A stretch of 64,000 nucleotides of DNA from Brotaphodocola catenula (GTDB lineage Bacteria > Bacillota > Clostridia > Lachnospirales > Lachnospiraceae), in NCBI GenBank assembly GCA_020686985.1, contig JAJEPU010000001.1, forward strand, positions 1 through 64,000, given 5' to 3'. This document shows positions 16,597 through 24,212 of this stretch, piece by piece. Numbering within the stretch: the first letter of the stretch is position 1; the number at the start of each line of letters is the position of its first letter. The notes under the pieces are model-generated. The model ran no database searches. It was not told the origin of the DNA and saw only the letters and a program-made list of their open reading frames with translations. A program made the position numbers and the translations under genes.

Positions 16597-18273
16597 TTAT
16601 TCTTTGTCTGCGTATTTCAGCAGGGTGTGTCCGATGTAAGTCTTCAGAACGTTCTGGCAGTTCGGCTTTACAAGGAGCTGTGCATTACGATAGTTGAGCG
16701 GAATGATCGGCATCTCATCGATCAGCAGTTTCTCTGCATCGGTGAAGAGCTCCATTCTCTTTGTGTTGTCTGCAAGGCTTCTTGCCTCCATCAGCATGTC
16801 GTTATACTTCTGAGCATCATCGTTGAGCCAACGGCACTGATAGTCATTCTTTGTCAGGGTGAAGCACTCAAGGTTCGTGCTTGCGTCCGGATAGTCGCCT
16901 ACCCAGCCATCGTAGCAGATATCAAAGTTTCCGTTTCTCTGCTCATCCCAGTATACCTTGGACTCGTAGGTTGTGATCTCTGCGTTGACACCGAGGTTGT
17001 CTTTCCACATTGCCTGCATGGCCTGAGCCATATCCTTCTGCTCCTGATCGTTCTGTGTGATCAGAGTCAGGGTCGGGAAACCTTCGCCGTTCGGATATCC
17101 TGCCTCAGCCATCAGCTCCTTTGCCTCGTCAACATTCTCCTCAAACAGATTGCCGACGGTGTCGCGGAAGTCCTTATCAGAACCCTCGTAAGTGATTCCG
17201 TGAGGAACGAAAGCGTAAGCCGGTTCCGGCTTGGAAGCCTCGATCGTCTGGGTGATGACTTCGCGGTTCAGAGCCATGGAGAGCGCTTTTCTCACGCGGG
17301 CATCAGACAGATATTCCTTGGAGCAGTTGAAGTCATAGTAACGGGTTCCGATCAGATCATAGGACTGAAGCTCATCGCTTCCATCGTACTGGCTACGAGC
17401 CTGAGTTCCGAGAACTGCGTTGTCGAGGACATCAACCTCACCGGCATTGTAAGCGGAGAGAGCAGCCTCTGCGGACTCGATGAAGATGATATCAACACCG
17501 TCGAGCTTGACATTCTCTGCATCATAGTATTCCGGGTTTTTCTCAAGGATGTAGCTCTCCTGCGGATTAATCTCCTTCAGACGGAAAGCACCGTTGCAGA
17601 CATAGGTGTCAGCGGATTTTGTCCACGGGGTAGAATTCTCAACGACATCCTTCTTGGTCGGGAAGTATACGGTTACAGCGGTCAGATCCGGGAAGTAAGC
17701 GGTCGGATTCTCAAGCGTAACCTCAAGAGTCTTGTCATCGACTGCCTTGACGCCAACCTCATCTTCAGTTGCATTTCCCTCGTTGTAAGCCTGTCCATTC
17801 TTTACATAGTAGAGATAAGCAACGCCCGGGGATGCGGTCTCAGGATTCAGAGCACGCTTCCATGCATACTCGAAATCGCCTGCGGTCAGGTCAGAACCAT
17901 CAGACCATTTCAGACCATCGCGGAGTGTGAACGTGTAAGTCAGACCGTCATCGCTGACTTCATACTTTTCTGCACAGCCATTGATCAGTTTTCCATCTGC
18001 GCCAACCTGCATCAGACCGGTGAAGAGGTTCTGAAGGACGGAGGAAGAGGTGGAGTAGTTGTTCATGTTCGGATCAAGAGTTTCCGGCTCTTTTGACATG
18101 ACGTACTTGAGAACTTTTCCGTCTGCGGAGGAATCGGTTCCGGCAGAAGCAGAAGCGGATGTTTCGGTACCACCGGCGGAGGACGCGGAACCAGAGTTTG
18201 AGTTACCGCCACAGCCGGTCAGTGCAGTTGCCATTGCCACACTGAAGAGAAGTGCACACAGACTTTTTTTCAT
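16597..18273 (-). CDS. oppA: Oligopeptide ABC transporter substrate-binding lipoprotein OppA
   Basis: Captures extracellular peptides and delivers them to OppBC. Residues 1-21 are a lipoprotein signal with lipobox ALTGC (Cys21), then a Ser/Gly/Ala-rich linker to about 50. The SBP family 5 domain follows, with KYVMSKEPETLDPNMNNYST at the start and RVRKALSMALNREVI near the middle. At 558 residues it is normal for OppA. Its gene follows oppF after 104 bp that contain a hairpin and a strong AAGGAGG site, which probably raise OppA output above the permease. Typical neighbours OppBCDF lie directly upstream. Presence of an LD-carboxypeptidase gene after it suggests murein peptides among the ligands. 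Confidence 0.93.
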   Translation of the reverse strand: MKKSLCALLFSVAMATALTGCGGNSNSGSASSAGGTETSASASAGTDSSADGKVLKYVMSKEPETLDPNMNNYSTSSSVLQNLFTGLMQVGADGKLINGCAEKYEVSDDGLTYTFTLRDGLKWSDGSDLTAGDFEYAWKRALNPETASPGVAYLYYVKNGQAYNEGNATEDEVGVKAVDDKTLEVTLENPTAYFPDLTAVTVYFPTKKDVVENSTPWTKSADTYVCNGAFRLKEINPQESYILEKNPEYYDAENVKLDGVDIIFIESAEAALSAYNAGEVDVLDNAVLGTQARSQYDGSDELQSYDLIGTRYYDFNCSKEYLSDARVRKALSMALNREVITQTIEASKPEPAYAFVPHGITYEGSDKDFRDTVGNLFEENVDEAKELMAEAGYPNGEGFPTLTLITQNDQEQKDMAQAMQAMWKDNLGVNAEITTYESKVYWDEQRNGNFDICYDGWVGDYPDASTNLECFTLTKNDYQCRWLNDDAQKYNDMLMEARSLADNTKRMELFTDAEKLLIDEMPIIPLNYRNAQLLVKPNCQNVLKTYIGHTLLKYADKE

Positions 18274-18294
18274 AATCGTAACCTCCTTGATTTA

Positions 18295-18369
18295 CCGGAT
18301 TTTTCCGGCATGATTTGTAATGAATGATTTATGAGTTTCCGTAATAATCCAGTCGACTCTGAATTACGG
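18295..18369 (-). other. Intercistronic hairpins between oppF and oppA
   Basis: CCGTAAT and ATTACGG (18345-18339 with 18369-18363) form one hairpin, and CCGGA/TCCGG (18295-18308) a second one close to the oppA ribosome-binding site. Neither has a T run. Such hairpins commonly stabilise the oppA part of a processed operon mRNA. Confidence 0.4.
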
Positions 18370-18377
18370 TTTCATAA

Positions 18378-19394
18378 TCATTTATATAGATGACAGGCAA
18401 CTTTATGCTTGTCATTTATATTTTGAAGAAGTGGTTTTTCCTTTGCGCAGATGTCTTTTGCATAAGCGCATCGGGTTCTAAACGGGCATCCGGACGGTGG
18501 ATCGATCGGGGAGGGCACATCGCCCTGAAGGATGATTCGCTGGCTCTTAGAAGCTCGAATCGGGTCTGCGACCGGAACTGCCGAGAGCAGGGACTTTGTA
18601 TACGGATGCATCATATTGTCATAGAGCTCATCAACCTGAGCATACTCCACAAGATTTCCGAGGTACATCACGCCGACTTCCGACGAGATGTGACGAACCA
18701 TCGAGAGATCGTGGGAGATGAAGAGATAGGTGAAATGAAAATTTTCCTGAAGCTCCTCGAGAATGTTGATGACCTGTGCCTGAATCGAGACATCGAGTGC
18801 CGAAATCGGCTCATCGCAGACGATGAATTCCGGCTCGGCTGCGAGCGCGCGGGCAATGCCGATTCGCTGTCGCTGACCACCTGAAAATTCATGTGGATAA
18901 CGGTTTAAATGGTCCGGCTTTAATCCGACCATCTCGATCAGTTCCCGAATGCGGTCCTCGCGCTCCTTTCCCTCGTAGAGTCTTAATGCCCACATTGGCT
19001 CCGCGATGATGTCGCGGATATTTTTTCTCGGATCGAGCGAGGTGTAAGGGTCCTGAAAGATCATCTGCATCTTTTTGCGGTAAGGCTGCATCTGAGCATC
19101 GCTTGAATGGGTGATGTCCTCTCCGTTAAAGAGAATCTTTCCACCTGCCGGATCATACAGGCGGAGGAGTGCGCGTCCGACGGTGCTCTTCCCGCAACCG
19201 GACTCTCCGACGAGTCCCATCGTCTTTCCCTGTGTGATCGAGAATGAAACGCCGTCGACTGCTTTTAAGTAGCGGGGTTTTGAGAAGAACCCGCTTTTGA
19301 GTTTAAAATGAATCTTGAGATCCTGCGCTTCGATACAGGTTTTTTCGGTCACTGACATGTTCGCTGTCGCATGTTCTGTCATCGATGTTGTCAT
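18378..19394 (-). CDS. oppF: Oligopeptide ABC transporter ATPase OppF
   Basis: One of two ATPases that power peptide import. Walker A is [14 protein letters not shown], the signature is [14 protein letters not shown], and Walker B is [13 protein letters not shown]. The C-terminal oligopeptide-transporter extension, with [14 protein letters not shown], carries the Cys cluster that binds an iron-sulfur centre in some Opp/Dpp ATPases. Length is 338. The start ATG overlaps the oppD stop as TGATG, showing translational coupling. The N-terminal 20 residues before the ABC domain are slightly longer than usual. It is followed by oppA. Confidence 0.94.
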   Translation of the reverse strand: MTTSMTEHATANMSVTEKTCIEAQDLKIHFKLKSGFFSKPRYLKAVDGVSFSITQGKTMGLVGESGCGKSTVGRALLRLYDPAGGKILFNGEDITHSSDAQMQPYRKKMQMIFQDPYTSLDPRKNIRDIIAEPMWALRLYEGKEREDRIRELIEMVGLKPDHLNRYPHEFSGGQRQRIGIARALAAEPEFIVCDEPISALDVSIQAQVINILEELQENFHFTYLFISHDLSMVRHISSEVGVMYLGNLVEYAQVDELYDNMMHPYTKSLLSAVPVADPIRASKSQRIILQGDVPSPIDPPSGCPFRTRCAYAKDICAKEKPLLQNINDKHKVACHLYK

Positions 19395-20401
19395 CAGAGC
19401 TTCACCTCCCCGATTTTTGCTTTTACGGATTTATGGTGCAACCAGCATGCACTGCTGTGGTGTTCACCGAGAGGAACAAGTGGTGGCTGGTACTGTCTGC
19501 AAACCTCCATAGCGTGAGGGCATCTTGCGGTAAACGGACAGCCCTTCGGTGGATTCAAGAGATCCGGCGGGGTGCCGTAAATTGGAATCAGTTTTTCCTT
19601 TGTCTCTTTCGGAATCGAGGCGAGAAGACCGGCTGTGTATGGATGACCGGTTCGATAGAAAATGTCCTCGATCGAGCCTTCCTCCATCACGAGTCCGCTG
19701 TACATGACGAGGACGCGGGTGCAGATGCTTGCGATTACGCCGAGATCGTGGGTGATCAGGATGACGGAGGTCCCATACTCCTGCTTCATATGTGCCATCA
19801 GATCAAGGATCTGCGCCTGAATCGTCACATCGAGGGCTGTCGTCGGCTCATCTGCGATCAGAAGCTCCGGCTGACAGCACATCGCGATTGCGATCATCAC
19901 ACGCTGGCGCATACCGCCTGAGAGCTCGTGAGGAAACTGCGAGAGTCGTTTTTCCGGACTTGGGATGCCGACGTCCTCAAGCATCTTGAGGGCGCGAGCT
20001 TTTGCCTCTTTTTTGGAGAGTTTCAAGTGGCGCATCAACGGGTTGCAGAGCTGTTCCTCAACCGTAAACAGTGGGTTTAAGCTCGTCATCGGGTCTTGGA
20101 AAATCATGCCGATTCGATTGCCCTGAATCGAGCGCATTTCCTTTGCTGTTTTATGTAAAAGATCTTCGCCGTTAAAGAGAATCTTGTCTGCTTTGAGATG
20201 AGCATTGTCTGCGAGAAGGCGCATGATTGAGAGCATCGACACGCTTTTCCCGCAACCGGACTCTCCGACGATTCCAAGGCTCTCTCCGCGGTTTGCGTGA
20301 AAGCTGATGCCTCGGACCGATTGCACAATGCCGGCATCAGTCTGAAAGCTGGTTCTCAAATTTTTGACTTCTAGTAATGTTTCTCCTGTTTTTTCACTCA
20401 T
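19394..20401 (-). CDS. oppD: Oligopeptide ABC transporter ATPase OppD
   Basis: The partner ATPase of OppF. Walker [15 protein letters not shown], signature SGGMRQRVMIAIAM and Walker B ELLIADEPTTALD are intact. The C-terminal Cys-containing region CPFTARCPHAMEVC matches the oligopeptide-type extension. Length (335) is normal. The 107-bp gap from oppC is an almost pure purine stretch on the coding strand (20460-20515 read in reverse), and the ribosome-binding site GCGGAAAAACT is weak, so translation may be modest. It is coupled to oppF by a one-base overlap. Confidence 0.94.
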   Translation of the reverse strand: MSEKTGETLLEVKNLRTSFQTDAGIVQSVRGISFHANRGESLGIVGESGCGKSVSMLSIMRLLADNAHLKADKILFNGEDLLHKTAKEMRSIQGNRIGMIFQDPMTSLNPLFTVEEQLCNPLMRHLKLSKKEAKARALKMLEDVGIPSPEKRLSQFPHELSGGMRQRVMIAIAMCCQPELLIADEPTTALDVTIQAQILDLMAHMKQEYGTSVILITHDLGVIASICTRVLVMYSGLVMEEGSIEDIFYRTGHPYTAGLLASIPKETKEKLIPIYGTPPDLLNPPKGCPFTARCPHAMEVCRQYQPPLVPLGEHHSSACWLHHKSVKAKIGEVKL

Positions 20402-20508
20402 AGTTTTTCCGCCTATCGCCTATTCTATCGTTTGTTTCTATTTCTCTGTTTGTACCTGTTCAAGTTGTTTTTACTTTTTTCTTTCTCGCTTTTTCTTTTC
20501 TGCTTTTT

Positions 20509-21471
20509 TTATTTCTTCAGTCTCGGGTCAAGTGCATCGCGCAGTCCGTCGCCGATGAAGTTCAGAGAGAAAATAGTGATGCTGATCGCACTTGCCGGGA
20601 AGAGCATCATGTATGGGTAGGAGAACAGGTACTCGATCGCGTCGTTTGCGAGAGTACCCCAGCTTGCCATCGGAACCTGAATGCCGATTCCAAGGAAGCT
20701 CAGGAAGGCCTCCTGAAAGATTGCGGATGGAATCAGGAAGGTGACAGTGACGATAATCGATCCCATGCTGTTCGGGATCAGATGATGGATCAGGATCTGC
20801 CATTTGCTCAGTCCGCAGACTTTTGCGGCAAGGGCGAAATCCTGTTCGCGGAGTGTGAGGATCTGGGCTCGCACCATGCGCGCGGTCGTGATCCAGTAAG
20901 TTAAACACATCGCGATCAAAATGCTCTGAATGTTATTTCCGAGGAACATCATCAGAAGAATCATGTAGATCAGGCTCGGGATTCCGGTCAGGATATCCAC
21001 GATTCTCATCATCACGAGATCAACCATACCGCCGAGGTATCCGGCGATTCCTCCGTAGAGAACGCCGATAACCATGTTGATTGCGGCAGCGGTAAATCCG
21101 ATTGTCAAACTGATTCTTGCTCCGTACATCGTGCGGACGAAGATGTCTCGTCCCATTTTGTCGGTTCCGAACAGGTGCAGGGCACTTGGCCATTCAAGCG
21201 GATGGGCGAAATCGGTCTGATCGTAGGTATATGGGGAAAACATTGGGACAAGGATTGCTAACAATGTCATAATCACGAGAACTGTGAGCCCGAGCATTGC
21301 GAGTTTGTCCTTTTTTAAGCGCATCCAGCACATTTTCCAGTAGGAAACGCTTGGACGGCTGATCGTCTCTTTCTCACGTTCCGAGTCGGAGAGCGGGGCA
21401 AGCAGAGCCTCCGGAATCTCATCAGTCATGGAAAGAGAGTGGGTTGGTTCATTTGGTTCAATCGTCGGCAT
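20509..21471 (-). CDS. oppC: Oligopeptide ABC transporter permease OppC
   Basis: Second membrane subunit of the peptide importer. An N-terminal OppC_N segment and first helix (about 50-80: MLGLTVLVIMTLLAILVPMF) precede the BPD transmembrane domain with five more helices. The EAA loop that contacts the ATPase is visible near residue 225 (AAKVCGLSKWQILIHHLIPN). Length (320) is normal. A long cytosolic N-terminus with LSDSEREKETISRPS precedes the first helix. The start is ATG with a GGAGGATC site. It follows oppB by 38 bp. Confidence 0.93.
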   Translation of the reverse strand: MPTIEPNEPTHSLSMTDEIPEALLAPLSDSEREKETISRPSVSYWKMCWMRLKKDKLAMLGLTVLVIMTLLAILVPMFSPYTYDQTDFAHPLEWPSALHLFGTDKMGRDIFVRTMYGARISLTIGFTAAAINMVIGVLYGGIAGYLGGMVDLVMMRIVDILTGIPSLIYMILLMMFLGNNIQSILIAMCLTYWITTARMVRAQILTLREQDFALAAKVCGLSKWQILIHHLIPNSMGSIIVTVTFLIPSAIFQEAFLSFLGIGIQVPMASWGTLANDAIEYLFSYPYMMLFPASAISITIFSLNFIGDGLRDALDPRLKK

Positions 21472-21509
21472 CTTGGAAGATCCTCCTTTTTCTTTCTGGT
21501 GATCAGTTT

Positions 21510-22436
21510 TTACTCAGTGATTTTTACTCTCGGGTCAATGACTGCGTACATGATATCTACCACAAGGTTGCAGATGATAATCATGGAACCGAGAAAGACG
21601 GTCAGTCCAAGGACAACGGAATAGTCACGGTCTGTGATTGCAGACACGAAATAGCGTCCGAGACCGGGAATACTGAACAGTTTTTCGATGATAAAGGTTC
21701 CTGTCAGAAGGCTTGCCACCATCGGTCCAACGTAGGTCACTACGGGAAGAATCGAGTTTTTCAGTGCATATTTTCCAATTACCTGAAATTCCGGAACGCC
21801 TTTAGAGCGTTCGGTGCGGATGTAGTCCTGACGTAATGTCTCAAGCATGCTCGAGCGCATCAGTCGGGTGATGTAGGCGATCTGGGAAAATGCCATACAG
21901 AAAACGGGGAGAATGTATCCCTTCCAGGATCTGAGTCCGTAGGATGGGAAGATTTTCCATTTTTCACAGAATAAATACATCATCAAAACGCAGATGACGA
22001 AACTCGGGACGGAGACACCGATCGTCGCAAATACCATCGAAAATCCATCTGCAAGTTTGCCTCGCCGGACAGCTGCGATGATTCCGAGCGGAATTCCGAC
22101 AATCAGAGCAGTGCAGACTCCGAGAGCACCGACGCGGGCAGATACCGGAAATCCGGCGGCGATCAGCTCATTGACGGTAGTGTCCTGCTTTTTAAAGGAA
22201 ATTCCCATATCTCCGTGGAGCAGGTTGCCGATGTAGCGTCCGTACTGAACGATCAATGGGTCATTGAGTCCGTACTTGTCAGAGATCTGTACGAGAATTT
22301 TTTCAGGGACATTTCGCTGTTCGGACGGGCTGAACGGACCACCCGGGATGACGTGCATCAGGAAAAATGTGATGGTTACAAGAATGAACAGAGATACGAT
22401 TCCTGCTGTGAGACGTTTCAGAATGTATTTTGCCAT
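21510..22436 (-). CDS. oppB: Oligopeptide ABC transporter permease OppB
   Basis: First gene of the operon and first permease subunit. Six transmembrane helices are seen, starting at residues 9-30 (VSLFILVTITFFLMHVIPGG, the typical OppB beginning). The EAA loop is ERSKGVPEFQVIGKYALKNS near residue 215. Length (308) is normal. The start has GGGGGATT upstream. The transcript begins about 210 bases before it, at a promoter followed almost at once by a terminator hairpin, so expression probably depends on readthrough or on a second start. Confidence 0.93.
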   Translation of the reverse strand: MAKYILKRLTAGIVSLFILVTITFFLMHVIPGGPFSPSEQRNVPEKILVQISDKYGLNDPLIVQYGRYIGNLLHGDMGISFKKQDTTVNELIAAGFPVSARVGALGVCTALIVGIPLGIIAAVRRGKLADGFSMVFATIGVSVPSFVICVLMMYLFCEKWKIFPSYGLRSWKGYILPVFCMAFSQIAYITRLMRSSMLETLRQDYIRTERSKGVPEFQVIGKYALKNSILPVVTYVGPMVASLLTGTFIIEKLFSIPGLGRYFVSAITDRDYSVVLGLTVFLGSMIIICNLVVDIMYAVIDPRVKITE

Positions 22437-22597
22437 AAGAATCCCCCGATTTCTTTGAATAGTTGTAACGGTTCAGTAGGTCTGCGCATTTGTTGTGCTG
22501 ACCGTAAGAAAATATAGAAGGTATTGAATCGTTACGAGTATTTTCTGTATAATCCGGCAATGATGTCTGTGAGGTCGGTGGATTGCACAGATGATAC

Positions 22598-22635
22598 AAA
22601 AAAGGCAATAGCTGAGGAAGCCTCACGCCATTGCC
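22598..22635 (-). terminator. Promoter-proximal terminator/attenuator of opp
   Basis: On the minus strand GGCAAT (22635-22630) pairs with ATTGCC (22609-22604), and GTGAGG pairs with CCTCA inside; a T6 run follows. It begins about 10 nt after the predicted start of transcription. No minus-strand gene lies upstream, so it can only act on the opp transcript. A second copy of the 3' arms, CCTCAC...ATTGCC (22574-22556), occurs further along the leader. Confidence 0.7.
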
Positions 22636-22652
22636 AGGATATATTATTAATC

Positions 22653-22680
22653 ATTATACTACCGTCATTTAGAAAGTCAA
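22653..22680 (-). promoter_or_regulatory. Promoter of the opp operon
   Basis: TTGACT (22680-22675) and a perfect TATAAT (22658-22653) are spaced by 16 bp on the minus strand. Transcription would start near 22646. Confidence 0.7.
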
Positions 22681-22764
22681 GTGTACTGATTTGACGAAAT
22701 TCCAAAAAGAGTGGATAGGAAAATCATTGTCGGACTTAAAAAAGAAAAGCGGGAAGTCAGAACA

Positions 22765-22794
22765 TTGACATGGAGGAGAACGTTCACTTATACT
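22765..22794 (+). promoter_or_regulatory. Promoter of the TRIC channel gene
   Basis: Consensus TTGACA and TATACT are separated by 18 bp. A small GTCCC/GGGAC hairpin lies in the short leader, followed by GAGGGGAAG before the ATG. Confidence 0.6.
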
Positions 22795-22846
22795 ATATAA
22801 GTTGTGCTGTCCCTTTGGGGGACAGGGAGAGTGAGGGGAAGCGGAA

Positions 22847-23479
22847 ATGGATGTATTTTTTCTTATGGAAATGATTGGAACAGTGGCGTTTGCCTGTTCG
22901 GGGGCGATGGTGGCAATCGAAAAGCGTCTTGATCTTTTGGGAATTATCGTGCTCGGGGAGACGACTGCCGTGGGAGGAGGAATGATCCGTGATATTATTA
23001 TCGGGATTCATCCGCCGGCACTGTTTGTCGATCCGATTTATGTGATTGCGGCTTTTGTATCGGTGATGGTGCTGTTTGTGGCAGTCAAATATTTTTACCA
23101 GTCGGCAGATATTCTGGAATCTCCGATGTATGAGGCGGTTTTAAATCTTCTCGATGCGATTGGACTCGGTGCGTTCACGGTTGTCGGAATTGATACGGCA
23201 GTTGGAGCGGGATTTGGAGAGTATAAATTTTTGATGATTTTTCTCGGAGTTATCACCGGAGTTGGCGGAGGAATCCTTAGAGATATGATGGCGGGGCAGA
23301 CACCGGCAGTGTTGAGAAAGCATGTCTATGCGTGTGCGTCGATTGCCGGGGCGGTCTGCTATGTGATTTTGATGAATTATACCGGGGAAGGTCCGGCGAT
23401 GGTTGTCAGTGCGATTCTGGTCACGGTGATCCGTGTGCTGGCACGCCATTATAAGTGGAATCTGCCGAGGGCGATTTAA
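22847..23479 (+). CDS. TRIC / UPF0126 family cation channel protein
   Basis: A 210-residue membrane protein with seven hydrophobic segments in two repeats of three plus one. Each repeat carries the family glycine signature: GGGMIRDIIIG near residue 44 and GGGILRDMMAG near 142. Bacterial relatives are trimeric potassium-permeable channels; the older name is UPF0126 (YicG/YadS). Physiological role in Clostridia is not established. It has its own promoter, divergent from opp, and is followed by an IS200/IS605 element whose promoter starts just past the stop codon. Confidence 0.85.
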   Translation: MDVFFLMEMIGTVAFACSGAMVAIEKRLDLLGIIVLGETTAVGGGMIRDIIIGIHPPALFVDPIYVIAAFVSVMVLFVAVKYFYQSADILESPMYEAVLNLLDAIGLGAFTVVGIDTAVGAGFGEYKFLMIFLGVITGVGGGILRDMMAGQTPAVLRKHVYACASIAGAVCYVILMNYTGEGPAMVVSAILVTVIRVLARHYKWNLPRAI

Positions 23480-23486
23480 CACGGCG

Positions 23487-23515
23487 TTGACTTTTATTTT
23501 TGGTTGCATTATAAT
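23487..23515 (+). promoter_or_regulatory. Promoter of tnpA
   Basis: TTGACT and TATAAT are spaced by 17 bp, only eight bases after the preceding stop codon. It is a near-consensus promoter and may belong to the element's left end. Confidence 0.6.
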
Positions 23516-23559
23516 ATTTTTATCACTCAGTCGTAACTAGCATAAGAGGTATTTATAAT

Positions 23560-23970
23560 ATGAATCTTGACACAAATAATCATTCAGTATTTTTACTAAA
23601 TTATCATTTGATTATGTGCATTAAGTATCGCAATAAAGTGATTGATAATTCGATTTCGAGTCGTTTAAAGGAAATCTTTGAGTATATAGCACCGAATTAT
23701 CATATCGAATTAGAAGAGTGGAACCATGAGCTTGATCATGTGCACATTTTGTTTCGAGGACAGCCAAATACCGAAATCAGTAAATTTATTAATGCATATA
23801 AATCCGCAAGTAGTCGCCTTATTAAAAAAGAATTTCCCATGATAAGAAAGTCTTTATGGAAAGAGATGTTTTGGTCACAAAGCTACTGTCTGCTTACAAC
23901 GGGAGATGCAGCCGTAGAAATTGTCAGAGAATACATCCAAACGCAGGGGGAAAAAAGGAAAAGCAAATAA
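23560..23970 (+). CDS. tnpA: IS200/IS605 family transposase TnpA (Y1 HUH nuclease)
   Basis: Single-stranded-DNA transposase that acts as a dimer, cutting element ends with a tyrosine. The HUH motif is HVH at residues 60-62 (ELDHVHILF) and the catalytic tyrosine is Tyr125 in VREYIQTQGEK. All 136 residues of a normal TnpA are present, with no stops. The start ATG has AAGAGGTA upstream. It is followed immediately by a broken tnpB. The sequence is more A/T-rich than its neighbours, fitting an acquired element. It might still move short derivatives of the element, but the ends were not defined. Confidence 0.9.
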   Translation: MNLDTNNHSVFLLNYHLIMCIKYRNKVIDNSISSRLKEIFEYIAPNYHIELEEWNHELDHVHILFRGQPNTEISKFINAYKSASSRLIKKEFPMIRKSLWKEMFWSQSYCLLTTGDAAVEIVREYIQTQGEKRKSK

Positions 23971-24149
23971 AGCAATCAAATATCGACTATATCCGACCAA
24001 AGAACAAGCGGAACTTTTTGTAAAAATGTTTGGTTGTTGCTGAAAGGTTTACAATCAAGTATGATGTTGTATGTGTAGAAAGTCTAAACATGAGAGCAAT
24101 GTCAAATAGAGGCTCTGGAAATGGAATAAATGTAGTGGCAAAGAGTTAG
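23966..24149 (+). pseudogene. tnpB: Remnant of tnpB (IS605 accessory RNA-guided nuclease)
   Basis: The frame after tnpA reads NKAIKYRLYPTKEQAELF then VKMFGCC, a typical TnpB N-terminus, but the ATG is replaced by a non-start codon and a TGA at 24041-24043 interrupts where Arg is expected (CC-stop-KVYNQ). In another frame the text then jumps to YDVVCVESLNMRAMSN, which belongs roughly 170 residues further into TnpB. So most of the gene is deleted, including the catalytic RuvC segments, and it ends at TAG 24147-24149. It cannot make an active nuclease. Confidence 0.85.
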
Positions 24150-24156
24150 GAATAGC

Positions 24157-24195
24157 AAAAGGAGAAAAACGAGGGGGATTCGTTTTTCTCCTTTT
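24157..24195. terminator. Bidirectional terminator between tnpB remnant and scrB
   Basis: A 16-bp perfect stem (AAAAGGAGAAAAACGA with its complement) closes a 7-nt loop. The A run on one side and the T run on the other let it stop transcription from both convergent directions. Confidence 0.85.
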
Positions 24196-24212
24196 TATAT
24201 ATGGGGGAGGGG

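Larger units (their letters stand above)
23487..24195 (+). mobile_element. IS200/IS605-type element, degraded
   Basis: It comprises a promoter, intact tnpA and a tnpB remnant. The exact left and right ends could not be placed; these elements have no terminal inverted repeats but end in small hairpins. The right limit given is the strong hairpin at 24157-24195, which may be an element end or simply the terminator. Confidence 0.6.

Noticed and set aside
16510..18096. 528-codon open frame on the plus strand opposite oppA and the LD-carboxypeptidase gene
   Set aside because: The minus-strand genes here have clear family motifs and lipobox. The plus-strand frame has no ribosome-binding site or recognisable domain, and long antisense frames arise from codon bias.
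22653..22846. T-box or SAM leader upstream of opp
   Set aside because: No T-box sequence (GGTGG-type with NNA specifier loop) or S-box core occurs; the leader before the hairpin is only about 10 nt.
24041..24195. Guide RNA (omega RNA) of TnpB overlapping the element's right end
   Set aside because: The tnpB 3' end where such RNA arises is deleted. The hairpin present is a simple, perfect stem with T runs, typical of a terminator.
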